DNA of 18,896 bases from positions 1 through 18,896 of the forward strand of contig DASPOF010000161.1 in NCBI GenBank assembly GCA_035626155.1. Reading direction: 5' to 3'. This stretch comes from DASPOF01 sp035626155 (lineage in GTDB: Bacteria > Desulfobacterota > Binatia > Binatales > Binataceae). The position numbers and the translations under genes were made by a program. Positions 8,285-14,609 of this stretch are shown piece after piece; the first letter of the stretch is position 1; each line of letters begins with the position of its first letter. A model generated the notes under the pieces. The model did not search any database and was not told the DNA's origin. It was given only the letters and a program-made list of their open reading frames with translations.

Positions 8285-9247
8285 ATGACGCCGCTGCTCG
8301 AAGTAAAGTCGCTCTGCACCTCGTTCTTCACCGAGGAGGGCGAGGTGCGCGCCGTCGATGGCGTGAGCTTCTCGGTGGACGCGGGCAAGCTCATGGGCCT
8401 GGTCGGCGAGTCGGGCTCCGGAAAGACCGCTGCGGTTCTGTCGATAATGCGATTGCTGCCCGAGGCGGGGCGGATAATGGGCGGCGAAATCCTCTTCGAG
8501 GGCATCGACCTACTCAAGCTTCCCGAGCCCGAGATGCGCGCGGTGCGCGGCGCGAAAATCGCCATGATCTTCCAGGAGCCGATGACCTCGCTCAATCCGG
8601 TCTTTACGGTCGGAAGCCAGATCGGCGAGGCGATCCGGCTCCACCAGGGCACCTCGCGCCAGGAAACGCGGGCGCGCGCGATCGAGGCGGTAAGAATGGT
8701 GGGAATCGCCGACCCGGAACGGCGCGTCGATGACTACCCCCACCAGCTCTCGGGCGGAATGCGCCAGCGCGTGATGATCGCGATGGCCCTTGCGTGCAAT
8801 CCGAAGGTGCTGATCGCGGACGAGCCGACCACCGCGCTCGACGTGACCATCCAGGCGCAAATTCTCGACTTGATCCGCGAGCTTCAGGCGCGCCTCAAGC
8901 TCGCCGTGATACTGGTCACTCACGATCTCGGGATCGTCGCCGAGTACGCCGACGACGTGACGATTCTCTATTCGGCGCACGTGATGGAGCAGGCGTCGGC
9001 GGCGGAGCTGTTCCGCAGTCCGCTCAATCCGTACACGCGGGGCCTGCTCGAATCGATCCCGGGGATGAATGGCAAGCCCGTCCGCCGCCTCCAGGCGATT
9101 CCGGGGACGATTCCGAGCGCGCTCAATCCGCCCAGCGGATGCCGGTTCCACCCGCGATGCCCGATCGCGATCGCGCAATGTGCGGCGGCGGTGCCGCCGC
9201 TTCAGGCCAAAGCTCCCAACCACTATGTCGCCTGCATCCGCGCCTGA
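8285..9247 (+). CDS. Peptide ABC transporter ATPase, DppD/OppD-like
   Basis: The predicted protein has 320 residues and is a cytoplasmic ATPase powering the importer. Visible motifs are Walker A GESGSGKT (41-48), Q-loop FQEPMTSLNP (about 96), signature LSGGMRQR (155-162), Walker B VLIADEP (175-181), D-loop TALD and switch His in THD (213). The C-terminal extension carries the oligopeptide/dipeptide ATPase domain with CRFHPRCPIAIAQC plus a later Cys; in this family these four Cys can hold an iron-sulfur cluster. Length is normal. A 62-bp gap precedes it, with no strong Shine-Dalgarno before the ATG. It is the heterodimer partner of the next gene's product. Confidence 0.93.
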   Translation: MTPLLEVKSLCTSFFTEEGEVRAVDGVSFSVDAGKLMGLVGESGSGKTAAVLSIMRLLPEAGRIMGGEILFEGIDLLKLPEPEMRAVRGAKIAMIFQEPMTSLNPVFTVGSQIGEAIRLHQGTSRQETRARAIEAVRMVGIADPERRVDDYPHQLSGGMRQRVMIAMALACNPKVLIADEPTTALDVTIQAQILDLIRELQARLKLAVILVTHDLGIVAEYADDVTILYSAHVMEQASAAELFRSPLNPYTRGLLESIPGMNGKPVRRLQAIPGTIPSALNPPSGCRFHPRCPIAIAQCAAAVPPLQAKAPNHYVACIRA

Positions 9248-10262
9248 CCCCGCGATGGCTTCCACGGCCAACGCCATCCCGGCCCCGGCCGGCGCGCCGC
9301 TGGTCCGCGCCGAGAACCTGCGCAAGGAATTCCCTGCGGGCACCGACGGCTTTTTTGGCCGCAAGCTCACGGTCAAGGCGGTCGCCGGCGTGAACCTCGA
9401 GATTTATCGAGGCGAGACGCTCGGGCTGGTCGGCGAGTCGGGCTCAGGCAAATCGACGCTCGGCCGCCTGATCCTGAAACTGATCGATCCGACCGAGGGC
9501 AGGGTCATCTTTGACGGGCGCGATCTCGCGACGTTGAGCCGCGTAGAACTCAGGCAGTTGCGGCGCGAGATGCAGATCGTCTTCCAGGATCCCTACGCGT
9601 CGCTCAATCCGCGCATGCGCGTGCGCTCGATCGTCGGCGAGGGAATCGAAATTCACAAACTCGCGCGCGGCAGGGCCAAGGAAGAACGCATCGTCCAACT
9701 GCTCGATATGGTCGGATTGGGCGCCGACGCGATGAACCGCTATCCCCACGAATTCTCCGGCGGCCAGCGCCAGCGCATCGGAATCGCGCGCGCGCTCGCG
9801 GTGAACCCGCGCTTCGTCGTGCTCGATGAGCCGGTCTCGGCGCTCGACGTATCGATCCAGGCGCAGATAATCAATCTGCTCCAGGACCTCCAGGAACGTC
9901 TCAGCCTGACCTACCTGTTCATCGCGCACGATCTTCGGGTAGTCGAGCACATCAGCCGGCGCGTCGCGATCATGTACCTTGGCAAGATCGTCGAGCTTGC
10001 GGCGCGCGAAGAGATTTACTCCAACCCGCGACATCCTTATACCCGCGCGCTGCTCTCGGCCGTGCCGACCATCGACTCGGCCGGCAGGCCCGAGCGGATC
10101 AAGCTTCCGGGCGAGATGCCAAGCCCGGTGGCCCCGCCGCCGGGGTGCAGCTTCCATCCGCGATGCCCATATGCGAAGGATGTTTGCAGTACGATCGAAC
10201 CGCCGCTTGAGAGCGGGCGGGGCGGTCACGCGGTCGCATGCCACGTGTTCCCCGCTCCGTAG
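9225..10262 (+). CDS. Peptide ABC transporter ATPase, DppF/OppF-like
   Basis: The predicted protein has 345 residues and is the second ATPase of the importer. Motifs are Walker A GESGSGKST (70-78), FQDPYASLNPR after the Q-loop, signature FSGGQRQR, Walker B FVVLDEP, D-loop SALD and AHD for the switch His. The C-terminus holds CSFHPRCPYAKDVC and a final Cys, the same four-Cys pattern as its partner. The first 25 residues are a low-complexity Pro/Ala-rich leader. ATG 9225 overlaps the upstream gene by 23 bp. ATG 9255, 7 bp after that gene's stop, would remove ten of those residues and is equally plausible, since neither has a good Shine-Dalgarno. Confidence 0.92.
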   Translation: MSPASAPDPAMASTANAIPAPAGAPLVRAENLRKEFPAGTDGFFGRKLTVKAVAGVNLEIYRGETLGLVGESGSGKSTLGRLILKLIDPTEGRVIFDGRDLATLSRVELRQLRREMQIVFQDPYASLNPRMRVRSIVGEGIEIHKLARGRAKEERIVQLLDMVGLGADAMNRYPHEFSGGQRQRIGIARALAVNPRFVVLDEPVSALDVSIQAQIINLLQDLQERLSLTYLFIAHDLRVVEHISRRVAIMYLGKIVELAAREEIYSNPRHPYTRALLSAVPTIDSAGRPERIKLPGEMPSPVAPPPGCSFHPRCPYAKDVCSTIEPPLESGRGGHAVACHVFPAP

Positions 10263-10276
10263 CGGGGGCAATAGCC

Positions 10277-10705
10277 ATGGTTGAAGGCGACCATATCGCG
10301 GTGTTGCGCGGCCAGGAATCCCAGGGCGCGCGATCGCAGAACTCGGGCGCTTCCGCGGATCTGCTGGTCGAGGAGCGCACCCGCGTTGCGGTGGGCCGCA
10401 ACGTGACGGTTTCGGGCCGGCTGATTTTCTCCCAGCCGGTCCGGATCGAGGGGCGCTTCAAAGGCGAAGTCACCTCCACCGACCTGGTCGTGATCGGCGA
10501 GGAAGGAACGATCGAGGGCAAGGTCCGTGCGCCGCGGTTAATGATCATGGGCGAGTTGCGCGGCGACGTGGCAGGCGCTAACCGGGTCGTGCTCGATTCG
10601 CACTCCCGGGTTTACGGAAATATCGAGACGCAAAGCCTGACGGTTCGCGAGGGCGCGCATCTCGACGGTCACGTCAGCATGACCGGCGCCAGGAGCGCGG
10701 ACTGA
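10277..10705 (+). CDS. Bactofilin (DUF583/PF04519)
   Basis: The predicted protein has 142 residues. A polar, probably disordered N-terminus (about 1-35) precedes a central bactofilin domain whose short hydrophobic strands recur every 6-8 residues, as in the right-handed beta-helix of this family; the VRIEGRFKGEV segment is its most conserved part. Bactofilins polymerise without nucleotide into cytoplasmic or membrane-associated filaments that organise cell-wall enzymes, shape or chromosome attachment. The ATG follows the preceding ATPase stop by 14 bp and has a GGGGG stretch upstream, so it is probably co-transcribed with the transporter. The frame extends back to ATG 10238, which would overlap that gene. 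The C-terminal tail is short. Confidence 0.9.
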   Translation: MVEGDHIAVLRGQESQGARSQNSGASADLLVEERTRVAVGRNVTVSGRLIFSQPVRIEGRFKGEVTSTDLVVIGEEGTIEGKVRAPRLMIMGELRGDVAGANRVVLDSHSRVYGNIETQSLTVREGAHLDGHVSMTGARSAD

Positions 10706-10801
10706 GAGGGTCGCTTGGGTCCGCGCGCGATCGGACGGCCGCGCGTCGGGAACTTCACTCGTTGCGAAGAAAGGCCGGAGTTGCGCCCGGCGCCTTGCGA
10801 A
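10706..10801. other. Convergent spacer between bactofilin gene and rplS
   Basis: This 96-bp stretch separates two converging genes. It holds several GC-rich inverted repeats, for example a 6-bp CGCGCG pair around 10725-10746 and a GCCGG/CCGGC pair near 10773-10793. None is followed by a T-run, so an intrinsic terminator cannot be called. Confidence 0.3.
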
Positions 10802-11146
10802 TCAGGTCGTGGTGTCGAGGCGCGCCGCTTTGCCGGAGAGCTTGCGCAGATAATACAGGCGGGCGCGCCGCACCCGGCCGCGGCTCAGCACCTGCAGCTT
10901 GTCGATCCGCGGCGATCTCAGCGGAAAAATCCGCTCGACCCCGACGCCGTATGAGACCTTCCGAACCGTGAAGGTCGCGCGGTTGCCGCCCCGATTGATC
11001 CGTATGACGACACCCTCGAAGGGCTGCAAGCGTTCTTTCTCGCCCTCGATTACTTTGATTTGGAGCCTGACCGTGTCGCCGACGCGAAAGTCGGGCAGGT
11101 CGTTGCGTTGGCCCCGCTCTTCGAGCTTCTTGATTACGCTGTTCAT
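10802..11146 (-). CDS. rplS: 50S ribosomal protein L19
   Basis: The predicted protein has 114 residues, the usual length for bL19, which sits at the 30S-50S interface of the ribosome. Recognisable segments are FRVGDTVRLQIKVIEG, FEGVVIRINRGG, FTVRKVSYGVGVERIFP and the basic C-terminus RGRVRRARLYYLRKLSGKAAR. The frame is open a further 59 codons upstream to 11323, but those residues do not resemble L19. The ATG at 11146 begins MNSVIKKLEE, the normal N-terminus. There is no good Shine-Dalgarno before it. It is the last gene of the trmD-methyltransferase-rplS segment and has a 173-nt leader after the methyltransferase stop. Confidence 0.96.
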   Translation of the reverse strand: MNSVIKKLEERGQRNDLPDFRVGDTVRLQIKVIEGEKERLQPFEGVVIRINRGGNRATFTVRKVSYGVGVERIFPLRSPRIDKLQVLSRGRVRRARLYYLRKLSGKAARLDTTT

Positions 11147-11190
11147 GGGAGTACCCAGACCGAGATTGGAAACGTTAAACCTATCCAATC

Positions 11191-11244
11191 GCTCGCCTTG
11201 GTACAACAGCGCCGTTTGCTCGCCTCGGTAGAGCAGCGCCTGGG
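11191..11244 (-). repeat. 27-nt tandem repeat in the rplS leader
   Basis: Two adjacent units, 11191-11217 and 11218-11244, share 20 of their first 23 bases. The best part is gctcgcctYggta followed by a common cagcgcc. On the minus strand they lie 45-100 nt upstream of the rplS start, inside the long untranslated leader. The function is unknown; possibilities are a regulatory RNA segment for L19 autoregulation or simple duplication. Confidence 0.6.
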
Positions 11245-11319
11245 ACAAAGGGGCGGAGCTGGCGCGCGATCGTCGGGCCTGTGAGCAGGTGCGCGGCGGA
11301 TGCGCATCTCGCTTTCGGA

Positions 11320-11877
11320 TCACCTGCCGCGCAGCCGATCCAAAATGACGCTCGCCGCGGCGCGGACCGACAGATGATTGTAATCGCTTTGACCTTGAAT
11401 TGCCGCAAGCTCGATGTCGGCTTGCCTCGCCACCTCCGGCGCAAGTCCGAAGCCGGTCCCGAGCAGGATCATCGCCGGCGGCGCGCCGGGCGCCTCGAGC
11501 CGCGCGCGAAGCTCATCGTAGCCGGTCCCGTCGCTGGTCCGCGCCGAAGTGTGAATCACAAGCGGGCGCGCGCCGCAAATCGATTCAGCATCGGCCATCG
11601 CCTCGTCGAGAGTGGCGACGATTCGCACCAGTCCGAGCGCCTCGCGGCGGCGATGGTCGAAGGCGCGGCCGTAGCCTTCGTTCCAGTGGGCGATCACGCT
11701 CGCGGCGAACTCGCGCTGCTCCGCGATCGGATGAACGACGTAGAATGCGCGCACGCCGTAGGTGCGCGATGAGCGCGCGATATCGTGGAGGTCGAGGCTG
11801 GTCACCGCGGAGGTCACAATCCGCCCGTTGCGGTTGAGGACGGGATGATGGATGAGTGCGATGAAGAGTGTGGCCAC
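11320..11877 (-). CDS. SPOUT-type RNA methyltransferase (PF09936 family)
   Basis: The predicted protein has 185 residues and belongs to the SAM-dependent RNA methyltransferase family (PF09936, TM1570-like). The N-terminus reads ALIHHPVLNRNG then VTSLDLHDIARSSRTYGV, and the C-terminal knot region contains LLGTGFGLAPEV and DYNHLSVRAAASVILDRL. Both are hallmarks of this family, predicted to methylate a ribose or base in an RNA that has not been identified. The frame extends upstream to 11952, inside trmD, but the GTG at 11877 gives the usual family length and start, 8 bp after the trmD stop. Translational coupling to trmD is therefore likely. A position between trmD and rplS is typical for this family in deltaproteobacterial-type genomes. 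Confidence 0.88.
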   Translation of the reverse strand: MATLFIALIHHPVLNRNGRIVTSAVTSLDLHDIARSSRTYGVRAFYVVHPIAEQREFAASVIAHWNEGYGRAFDHRRREALGLVRIVATLDEAMADAESICGARPLVIHTSARTSDGTGYDELRARLEAPGAPPAMILLGTGFGLAPEVARQADIELAAIQGQSDYNHLSVRAAASVILDRLRGR

Positions 11878-11885
11878 GCTCGAAA

Positions 11886-12566
11886 TCAGCGCCGCCCGGT
11901 GAGGTCCGGACGGCGGCGCGCGGTGCGCTTGTGCGCCTGCTCTTCGCGCCACTGGCGAATCTTGCGATGGTCGCCGCTGAGCAGCACGTCGGGCACCCGC
12001 ATCCCGCGAAACTCCTCCGGCCGGGTGTACTGCGGATATTCAAGCTCCCCGGCGGCGAAGGATTCCTCCGCCAGCGACTCGGGGTTGCCCAGCACGCCGG
12101 CGACGAGGCGCCCCACCGTCTCGATTACGACCATCGCGGCCAACTCGCCGCCGCTCAGCACGTAGTCGCCGATCGATATCTCCTGATCCACCAGCGTCCG
12201 CACGCGCTCATCGATGCCTTCGTATCGTCCGGCTATCAGCATGAGGCCGGGGCTGCGCGCGGCCAGCTCCCGCGCCATCGCCTGGTCGAATACCTCGCCC
12301 TGCGGCGTCATCAGGATTTTCCACAGCCCCGGATGTGCGGAATCGACCGCATCGATCGCCGCCGCGACGGGTTCCGGCCGCATCACCATCCCGCTTCCGC
12401 CTCCATACGGCGCGTCATCCACCTGCCGGTAGTTGCCCAGACCGAAGGGGCGCAACGCATGCACCTTGAGCGCGATGATGCCCTGTTCGATCGCGCGTCC
12501 GATCACCCCGCACTTGAACGGGGAGTCGAACATCTCGGGGAATAGCGTGATGACGTGAAAGTTCAT
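11886..12566 (-). CDS. trmD: tRNA (guanine-N1-)-methyltransferase TrmD
   Basis: The predicted protein has 226 residues. TrmD methylates N1 of G37 next to the anticodon in tRNAs reading CUN, CCN and CGG codons, which prevents +1 frameshifting. The sequence shows FHVITLFPEMF at the N-terminus, DDAPYGGGSGMVM, RYEGIDERV, the trefoil-knot SAM site IGDYVLSGGELA, and YPQYTRPEEFRG followed by VPDVLLSGDH. All are diagnostic. The start is ATG 12566; a TTG two codons upstream is less likely. It should be transcribed from its own promoter, because the expected upstream neighbour rimM is separated by an opposite-strand gene. An AT-rich segment (GATAAATTTAGATT on the minus strand, about 12589-12604) is the only -10-like candidate seen, and it is weak. 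Confidence 0.97.
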   Translation of the reverse strand: MNFHVITLFPEMFDSPFKCGVIGRAIEQGIIALKVHALRPFGLGNYRQVDDAPYGGGSGMVMRPEPVAAAIDAVDSAHPGLWKILMTPQGEVFDQAMARELAARSPGLMLIAGRYEGIDERVRTLVDQEISIGDYVLSGGELAAMVVIETVGRLVAGVLGNPESLAEESFAAGELEYPQYTRPEEFRGMRVPDVLLSGDHRKIRQWREEQAHKRTARRRPDLTGRR

Positions 12567-12685
12567 CGCCAAGCGTGCGCTCGCGCGCCCTCAATCTAAA
12601 TTTATCCGCCCCGGCGGACTTCCACCAGCCGTCCCCCGGCGCACAAAAAAACCTATTGCTACTCCGCTTTTGCCGATGGTACTTA

Positions 12686-12747
12686 GCAGGATGTTGAGAA
12701 GAGCGAGAGCCTTGCAGTTCGGCTGCCCTGCGGTCTCAACATCCTGC
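12686..12747. repeat. 62-bp palindromic element with 14-bp perfect arms
   Basis: GCAGGATGTTGAGA (12686-12699) and its exact reverse complement (12734-12747) enclose 34 bases that contain further pairing, including AGCC/GGCT and GCAG/CTGC around a TTCG. The element could form a cruciform or a long RNA hairpin. It is not followed by T-runs, so a terminator is unlikely. It resembles a REP-like or non-autonomous dispersed element, but whether it recurs elsewhere in the genome is unknown. Confidence 0.7.
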
Positions 12748-12773
12748 ATAAAAGATGGCTTCTTTCCTCTATC

Positions 12774-12801
12774 ATCTCCCCCGGTCTTTTCCGGGGGAGA
12801 T
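12774..12801. repeat. 11-bp perfect hairpin, loop tctttt
   Basis: ATCTCCCCCGG (12774-12784) pairs perfectly with CCGGGGGAGAT (12791-12801) around a 6-base loop. Flanking CCTCTAT and AAGAGAGG extend the symmetry imperfectly. It lies between the 62-bp palindrome and the secreted-protein gene at 12863. It has the look of a REP-type repeat; no T-run follows on either strand. Confidence 0.65.
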
Positions 12802-12813
12802 AAGAGAGGGGGA

Positions 12814-12840
12814 GCAGGCTGTGATTTATCACCAGCCTGC
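12814..12840. repeat. Hairpin 22 bp upstream of the secreted-protein start
   Basis: GCAGGCTG (12814-12821) pairs with CAGCCTGC (12833-12840), and TGAT/ATCA continues the stem with one bulge, leaving almost no loop. It ends 12 bp before the GGAGG ribosome binding site (12853-12857) of the gene at 12863, so in the mRNA it could affect translation. It could also be an operator for a dimeric regulator. Confidence 0.55.
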
Positions 12841-12862
12841 GAGGAAAGCTCCGGAGGTCGGC

Positions 12863-13447
12863 ATGAATCCTACCAGCAAGCTCTTTGAGTACTGCGGCGC
12901 GGCTATGCTCGCGGCCGGGATTGTGATGTGCGCGCCGCTCGCGATGGCGCAGGATGCCGGGATGCAAACGCCCGACCCGCAAATCGAGGCGACCGCTCAG
13001 AAGCTCTTCAAAGCTATCGCCGACCAGGACGTCAAGACCGTCCAGTCGCTGACGGCAAAGAGATTCCAGAAGAAACTCGCCGCGCAAGACCTTCGCCCGC
13101 TTCCGACCGGTCCCAAGCTGAATGTCGCTTACGACGGCAAGGTCGAAATCCGCCGGTTCAGCGCCAAGGACGCGGTCGTCAGCGCCGCATTTTTCGCTCC
13201 CACATCGACCGACCTCCCCAAGACGGAGGGTTCCAGGCTCGACATTTACCTGGTCAAGGAAAAGGCCGGCTGGGTCGCGTACCCGCCCGACAAGAAGGAA
13301 GCCGGCACCGATGCGAGCATGGCCGGCGGATGGTTCCACAACGGCGCATTCACATTCTGTCCGAATGACGGGATCGACTATATCGGCGGCCACTTCAGCA
13401 CCGTGGAGAAATGCGCCGCCACCGCGGTCTGCCGTTCGGTTCCCTGA
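12863..13447 (+). CDS. Secreted protein of unknown function inside the rimM-trmD gap
   Basis: The predicted protein has 194 residues. A strong GGAGG at 12853-12857, five bases before the ATG, fixes the start. A Sec signal peptide (hydrophobic core AAMLAAGIVMCAPLAMA) is probably cleaved at AMA-QD, giving a periplasmic or exported protein of about 160 residues. The mature part begins with an alpha-helical TAQKLFKAIADQDVKTVQSLT, a pattern seen in NTF2/SnoaL-like folds, then strands, and a Cys-containing C-terminus (FTFCPNDG, EKCAATAVC) with three Cys that could form a disulfide. I do not recognise the family and assign no function. It lies head-on against the ribosomal genes and ends 24 bp from the rimM stop. 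Confidence 0.8.
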   Translation: MNPTSKLFEYCGAAMLAAGIVMCAPLAMAQDAGMQTPDPQIEATAQKLFKAIADQDVKTVQSLTAKRFQKKLAAQDLRPLPTGPKLNVAYDGKVEIRRFSAKDAVVSAAFFAPTSTDLPKTEGSRLDIYLVKEKAGWVAYPPDKKEAGTDASMAGGWFHNGAFTFCPNDGIDYIGGHFSTVEKCAATAVCRSVP

Positions 13448-13471
13448 TCCGCCTCGAAGCAGGCTCGAGAC

Positions 13472-14065
13472 TCAATCGAGCAGGCCGGGAACCGGCTCGA
13501 TCGTGACTCGCCGCGCGGCGAAATTCATTTCCTTTACGACATCCGCGATGACCGGGACGAGGACCTCCCTTGGGCCATCGCGCACGACCCACACGTCATT
13601 GGCTCCGGTCGGGAAGACATCCTCGATCGCGCCGATGCGCCGGCCGTCGGTTGTGAATACGTCGCAGCCGATCGCATCGAAGTAGTAGAACTCTCCGGCG
13701 GCGGGTGGCGGCAGGTCGTCGCGCGACAGGGTCACGATTGCGCCCTTGAGCGCCTCAGCCGCGGCCGCATCGTTCACGCCCGACAACGTGATGCGCATCG
13801 AGGTCGGGCCGCTGCGGCTGGCAGAGGCGATCTCGTATTCGCGCGACTCACCGCGAAGCTCGAGCGTGACGCGATGAATCCGGGAGAGCGCCGTCGAATC
13901 GGGATCGTCGGGACTGAATCTTAGCGCTCCCTTAAGCCCGTGAGCGCCGCTGATTCGTCCGATTCGGACTGTGCGTGCGGCTTCGCGCTGGTTTGCGCCG
14001 GGCGCGGCGGTCCCGGCGGGCGCGGGTGTGGCCGGCGCAGGGGAGGGCGGGCCGGGCGGAGCCAT
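13472..14065 (-). CDS. rimM: Ribosome maturation factor RimM
   Basis: The predicted protein has 197 residues. RimM binds S19 and helps the 30S head mature. The N-terminal RimM domain starts with VRIGRISGAHGLKGALRF (about residue 31) and the C-terminal PRC-barrel with FYYFDAIGCDVFTTDG, ending in the typical EPVPGLLD. About 28 Pro/Ala-rich residues precede the domain, which is unusual. The start ATG 14065 lies 7 bp after the khpA stop, consistent with coupling, and no start codon was seen closer to the domain. The frame is open back to 14131 inside khpA, but that would overlap. The gene converges with the secreted-protein gene. Confidence 0.94.
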   Translation of the reverse strand: MAPPGPPSPAPATPAPAGTAAPGANQREAARTVRIGRISGAHGLKGALRFSPDDPDSTALSRIHRVTLELRGESREYEIASASRSGPTSMRITLSGVNDAAAAEALKGAIVTLSRDDLPPPAAGEFYYFDAIGCDVFTTDGRRIGAIEDVFPTGANDVWVVRDGPREVLVPVIADVVKEMNFAARRVTIEPVPGLLD

Positions 14066-14072
14066 CACCCTG

Positions 14073-14309
14073 CTACTTTTCTTCGATGATTTCGAGGACC
14101 ACCTTACGGTTGGTACGCGATGCGACCGCATTCAGGATCGTTCGGATCGATTTGGCAGTGCGGCCCTGTTTGCCGATCACCCGTCCCAGGTCCTCTTTCG
14201 CCACGCGCAGCTCGAGCACCGAGGCGGTGTCTCCGTGCGTCTCCTTCACCTCCACCGCCTCCGGGTTGTTCACGAGCTGCTGGGCAACAAACTGTACGAG
14301 CTCCTTCAT
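14073..14309 (-). CDS. khpA: KH-domain RNA-binding protein KhpA (YlqC)
   Basis: The predicted protein has 78 residues, the normal KhpA length. It is a single type-II KH domain with the RNA-gripping GRVIGKQGRTAKSIR (GxxG = GKQG). KhpA binds many RNAs, often as a heterodimer with KhpB/Jag, and influences cell division and translation in Firmicutes. The start ATG 14309 has GGAG six bases upstream; the in-frame GTG at 14339 would overlap rpsP and is less likely. The conserved position between rpsP and rimM supports the call. Confidence 0.94.
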   Translation of the reverse strand: MKELVQFVAQQLVNNPEAVEVKETHGDTASVLELRVAKEDLGRVIGKQGRTAKSIRTILNAVASRTNRKVVLEIIEEK

Positions 14310-14335
14310 GGCGGGCTCCGTTGGAGCAGTTGGAG

Positions 14336-14590
14336 TCACGTGGGGATCTTCGCGATGCTTGCCTGCCGTATAAGTTTCTTTACCGTCTCGCTCGGTATAG
14401 CGCCAGCCTTAATCCAATGGTCAACCCGGTCCTGTTTGAGCGCGACTTTGGGCGGCTCAAAAGCCGGGTCGTAGGTGCCGAGCAGGTCCACCGAGCGCCC
14501 CTGGCGCGGCGCGCGCGAATCGGCGACGACGATGCGAAAAAACGGTTTCTTGCGGCTGCCGTGGCGGCGCAAGCGGATCACAAGTGCCAT
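14336..14590 (-). CDS. rpsP: 30S ribosomal protein S16
   Basis: The predicted protein has 84 residues and is bS16, needed for 30S assembly. Diagnostic segments are VIRLRRHGSRKKPFFRIVVADSR (MALVIRLRRHGSRKKPF then FRIVVADSRAPRQGR), LGTYDP and DRVDHWIKAGAIPSETV. The ATG at 14590 has AGGAG seven bases upstream, the best ribosome binding site in this cluster. It follows the ffh stop by 19 bp and precedes khpA by 26 bp. Confidence 0.97.
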   Translation of the reverse strand: MALVIRLRRHGSRKKPFFRIVVADSRAPRQGRSVDLLGTYDPAFEPPKVALKQDRVDHWIKAGAIPSETVKKLIRQASIAKIPT

Positions 14591-14609
14591 ACGATTCTCC
14601 TCGCCTATA

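Noticed and set aside
10715..10954. 79-codon plus-strand frame after the bactofilin gene
   Set aside because: It has no ribosome binding site, an Arg/Ala/Pro-rich antisense-like composition, and it overlaps the conserved C-terminus of rplS.
12640..12662. Run of seven A (T on the minus strand) as a terminator
   Set aside because: No adjacent GC-rich stem precedes it in either direction, so the run alone is not evidence for termination.
12670..12888. 72-codon plus-strand frame across the palindrome cluster
   Set aside because: It has no ribosome binding site, runs through three inverted repeats and overlaps the well-supported start at 12863 in another frame.
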